From NCBI RefSeq assembly GCF_003388735.1, contig NZ_QUBQ01000008.1:92963-156962 (forward strand): 64,000 bases of DNA, read 5' to 3'. Both the position numbers and the translations under genes were made by a program. Below, piece after piece: positions 62,126 through 64,000 of the stretch. The DNA is from Paenibacillus paeoniae. Lineage in GTDB: Bacteria; Bacillota; Bacilli; Paenibacillales; Paenibacillaceae. Every line of letters begins with the position of its first letter. Position 1 is the stretch's first letter. A model generated the notes under the pieces. The model searched no databases, was not told where the DNA came from, and saw nothing but the letters and a program-made list of their open reading frames with translations.

Positions 62126-63189
62126 TTATGGAAGGGTGAGATGGTGCGCCAAATAGACCACCCATTCAGGTGGTAAAGCAGCAAAGCTGATGAGTCGGTC
62201 AAACTCTGCAAAAGATAACCGTGCATGGGGGTGAACCTGTTTCATTCCCTGCATGTACACGTAGTGAAGCAACACGTACACGATTAATGCGGTATACAAT
62301 TGTCCGTACACCGCATTCGGTGTCTTTCCAAAAAGGGTGGGCACATTCAGATGTTGTTTTATCCACCGAAAAAACACTTCGATTTGCCAGCGTTGTCGGT
62401 AGATTTCAGCGATTCGCTCTGCTGAAGGACGATGTAAGTTCGTCACCAGCGTAATCGGGTTGCCTTGGGGATCTTTTAGCGTCACGACTCGAAATTTGTG
62501 TTGGGTTATGAATTTTTGTTTTCCGAGTTGGCAGACCATATCTTGCTCAATCGTATGGGCATAGGGACGTTTTCGTTGCCGATAGACAGGCTCCCGCAAC
62601 ACCGTGTTGTTTTTTACTCGGATAACAAAATACTGCACTTGTTCTTGCTCCATGTAGGCATCGAACTGCTTGTGATTCCCGTAGGTTTATCCGCAATCAG
62701 GATGAATTTGGGGTCTGTCACCGCCGTGCACAGGGTCGAATCGTGTTGTTTTCCCGTCGATTCCGTTACACGATGAAGCCTGCCGGTCTCTGTCAACAAA
62801 GCGACGTGCAGCTTATTGCCGCTCTTCTCTCCTTTAGCTGATGGGGCCCAAGGTAACCGATTGGGACCAGCGGAAATGGTCGTGGAATCGACCGCAAGCA
62901 ACTCTTTCGGAATGCGGAGGCGTCTGCGGGTAGGGTGATTGCATTTTTGAATCAGCACATGAAGCAGTTGCTTAAAAATGCCAAATGGCACCTCTTTCGC
63001 TTTTTTGGAGATGGTGGAGTGATCCGCTTGGGTCAGCCCACAGGCGACCATTCGCTTTTCTCCGTCCCGGTAGCCGTCCCATTGCCTAATCGCTGCTTCA
63101 GCCAGAAAAGTAAAGAGGGCGTAGACGGTAAATGTAATCAATGTTGAACAATTAAACGGAAAGTATAAAACAAATACTTGGAAAGCCAC
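62126..63189 (-). pseudogene. IS4-family transposase, frameshifted
   Basis: Two frames form one transposase. The 5' part (62614-63189) carries the first catalytic Asp (LLAVDSTTISAGPNRLPWA) and runs to LIADK. The 3' part (62126-62653) continues with the DDE glutamate in the YREK signature of the IS4 family (YRQRWQIEVFFRWIK). One base is missing at 62684-62690 (GATAAACCTACGGG where GATAAAGCCTACGGG would read DKAYG). The element interrupts the island near its right end and has a higher GC than the cassette. Exact terminal inverted repeats were not resolved. Confidence 0.85.
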
Positions 63190-63209
63190 TCATTACTAGA
63201 GTGGCTTTC
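63181..63209. terminator. Perfect hairpin beside the transposase
   Basis: GAAAGCCACTC and GAGTGGCTTTC (11 bp) around ATTACTA. It may be part of the insertion boundary or a bidirectional terminator protecting against outside transcription. Confidence 0.6.
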
Positions 63210-63452
63210 TCCACCGGTTGGTTGGCTCAAAATGTCGGAGATGTGGCTCTTACTGACTAGAACGATTGCTCAATATGTTCCGAAGTATTCAGTTTAGGTA
63301 TCCAAGAAGGTTCTTGAATTTGGGGACGAATTGGGGACGAACTTCGCCCTCATCCGTCCTACACCGTCAGAATAGATCGGAAAGCGATCGCTTAAAACCC
63401 AGTCAGGACAAGGCTTCCGCAGTATTAATCGGACGGCATCAGACAGCCATTC
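63210..63452. other. Right end of the island, no gene
   Basis: Between the hairpin and attR. Short frames only; one plus-strand segment reads RFLNLGTNWGRTS around 63300-63340, which resembles the C-terminal tail of some phage-type integrases, but no catalytic residues are present. Treated as possible integrase debris. Confidence 0.4.
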
Positions 63453-63499
63453 CATCGCTGGCAGCGATGAGGTCAGGGGTTCGATCCCCCTAGGCTCCA
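63453..63499 (+). repeat. attR-type repeat (47 bp copy of the tRNA-Ala 3' half)
   Basis: Identical to 51941-51987, with no 5' tRNA half in front of it, so it is not a functional tRNA. Marks the right end of the island. Confidence 0.9.
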
Positions 63500-63503
63500 C
63501 AAC

Positions 63504-63550
63504 AATAAACATTTTAACCACATCCATTGGATGTGGTTAAAATGTTTATT
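63504..63550 (+). terminator. Long perfect hairpin, probably the original tRNA-Ala terminator
   Basis: Two 22-bp arms (from AATAAACATTTTAACC to GGTTAAAATGTTTATT) around a 3-nt loop, directly after attR. Before the insertion it would have followed the tRNA gene. Confidence 0.75.
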
Positions 63551-63891
63551 ATGGCGGTAGCCCATAGGGGGCGAACCCCGGGGTTCAGTCCGCGCGCAGG
63601 GAGTGGAGGCGATTCTTCGAAGCAATACTTCTAACGGACGAGCACGGCGTCTCAATCTACCGCTAAAAGTCCTCGTCGATTCGGCTTCGTTAGAATATAA
63701 TCAGTATTCGGACATCCCCTTGACTCCATAAAAGAAAGTCGATCTTTAAATCGACTTATTCCGAATCCTAGGAATCAGTTTCATTTATATTTTGATTGTG
63801 GGATCTAATCATTCGGACACCAGTGACCGTTAGCGATGATTATTCGAAATTCTGGCTTTATTAAGGACATAAATGCAGTTAGAATAAAAAG
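63551..63891. other. Gene-free stretch after the island, with a GC-rich structured part
   Basis: 63551-63665 is GC-rich and starts with GGCGGTAG and ends with CTACCGCT, which can pair; internal GGGG/CCCC blocks suggest further folding. No tRNA cloverleaf can be drawn. 63666-63891 is ordinary AT-rich sequence with nothing recognised. Confidence 0.4.
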
Positions 63892-63948
63892 TGGACGCCT
63901 CCTAACGTTAATTAGATAATAAACCTAATACAAGGTGAGGTGTTCACA

Positions 63949-64000
63949 ATGAGGAATACGAGACAACACTACAACGATGAATTCAAGCGGCAGACGGTGA
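63949..64000 (+). CDS. IS3-type transposase OrfA, start only
   Basis: 17 codons before the window ends: MRNTRQHYNDEFKRQTV, the usual opening of IS3-family OrfA helix-turn-helix proteins. AAGGTGAGG precedes the ATG. The sequence TGGACGCCTCC at 63892, 57 bp upstream, may be the left inverted repeat of the element. Confidence 0.65.
   Translation, partial: MRNTRQHYNDEFKRQTV

Larger units (their letters stand above)
51941..63499. mobile_element. 11.5-kb genomic island inserted at tRNA-Ala
   Basis: Bounded by identical 47-bp copies of the tRNA-Ala 3' half (51941-51987 and 63453-63499). The interior is strikingly AT-rich compared with both flanks. Contents: decaying regulatory, lipoprotein and radC remnants on the left, an OLD nuclease/UvrD helicase/HEPN cassette on the right, and an IS4-type insertion near the right end. 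No intact integrase or excisionase gene is seen, so the island may be immobile or mobilised in trans. Confidence 0.85.

Noticed and set aside
63294..63527. Minus-strand frame reading EPRGIEPLTSS
   Set aside because: It runs through attR; this peptide is what the tRNA 3' half gives when translated, a familiar annotation artefact.

Overview
The window looks like the chromosome of an endospore-forming member of the Paenibacillaceae. It carries an alpha/beta small acid-soluble spore protein, the sporulation membrane protein YtaF, many lipoprotein sugar-binding proteins paired with YesM/YesN-type two-component systems, and a phoPR ... polA-mutM-ytaF-coaE ... nrdR order that is a spread-out version of the Bacillus arrangement. 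Most of the window is a moderately GC-rich core; 52-62 kb is visibly AT-rich and foreign.

Layout. 0-8 kb: end of a carbohydrate ABC operon (LplC-like permease, two paralogous solute-binding lipoproteins) followed by its YesN-like regulator and YesM-like kinase. 8-17 kb: catalase (minus), a TPR membrane protein with an orphan Spo0B-type sensor kinase, and a ywqB-ywqA pair (SWIM zinc finger and SNF2 helicase). 17-24 kb: a binding protein without permeases, a second YesM/YesN pair and a GH3 N-acetylhexosaminidase. 23.7-24.9 kb: a gene-free block with a 51-bp tandem array bracketed by two copies of one hairpin, then a long imperfect inverted repeat. 24.9-27.1 kb: a double-HD phosphohydrolase and a BASS-type transporter.

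27-45 kb is built around phosphate and second messengers: phoR-phoP, a minus-strand operon (M20 amidohydrolase, two-part ThrE exporter, AraC regulator), a cytosolic CBS-chemoreceptor protein, pstB-phoU, two secreted paralogs, a LysR regulator divergent from pstS-pstC-pstA-pstB, then a CBS-GGDEF protein and an EAL phosphodiesterase. Direct repeats with an 11-bp period resembling the PhoP box (TTAACA/TTTACA) lie upstream of the chemoreceptor gene and of pstB-phoU. The chemoreceptor and the GGDEF protein share the same CBS-type input module, which suggests a link between phosphate supply and motility or c-di-GMP signalling (inference).

45-52 kb is housekeeping: polA, mutM, ytaF, coaE, a lytic transglycosylase, a SASP gene, nrdR and tRNA-Ala(GGC).

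51.9-63.5 kb is an 11.5-kb island inserted in the 3' end of tRNA-Ala: the last 47 bp of the tRNA recur exactly at the far end (attL/attR). Its left half is decaying (frameshifted lipoprotein, broken XRE regulator, radC fragment). Its right half holds an apparently intact cassette: an OLD-family ATPase/TOPRIM nuclease and a UvrD-like helicase (Gabija-like, both longer than the classical pair), then a HEPN-type protein with an R-x4-H motif, then an unrecognised 240-residue protein. A frameshifted IS4-family transposase lies between the cassette and attR, and no intact integrase is visible. The window ends in the first codons of an IS3-type transposase gene. The Gabija-like cassette with its HEPN partner is the best candidate for an undescribed system here.
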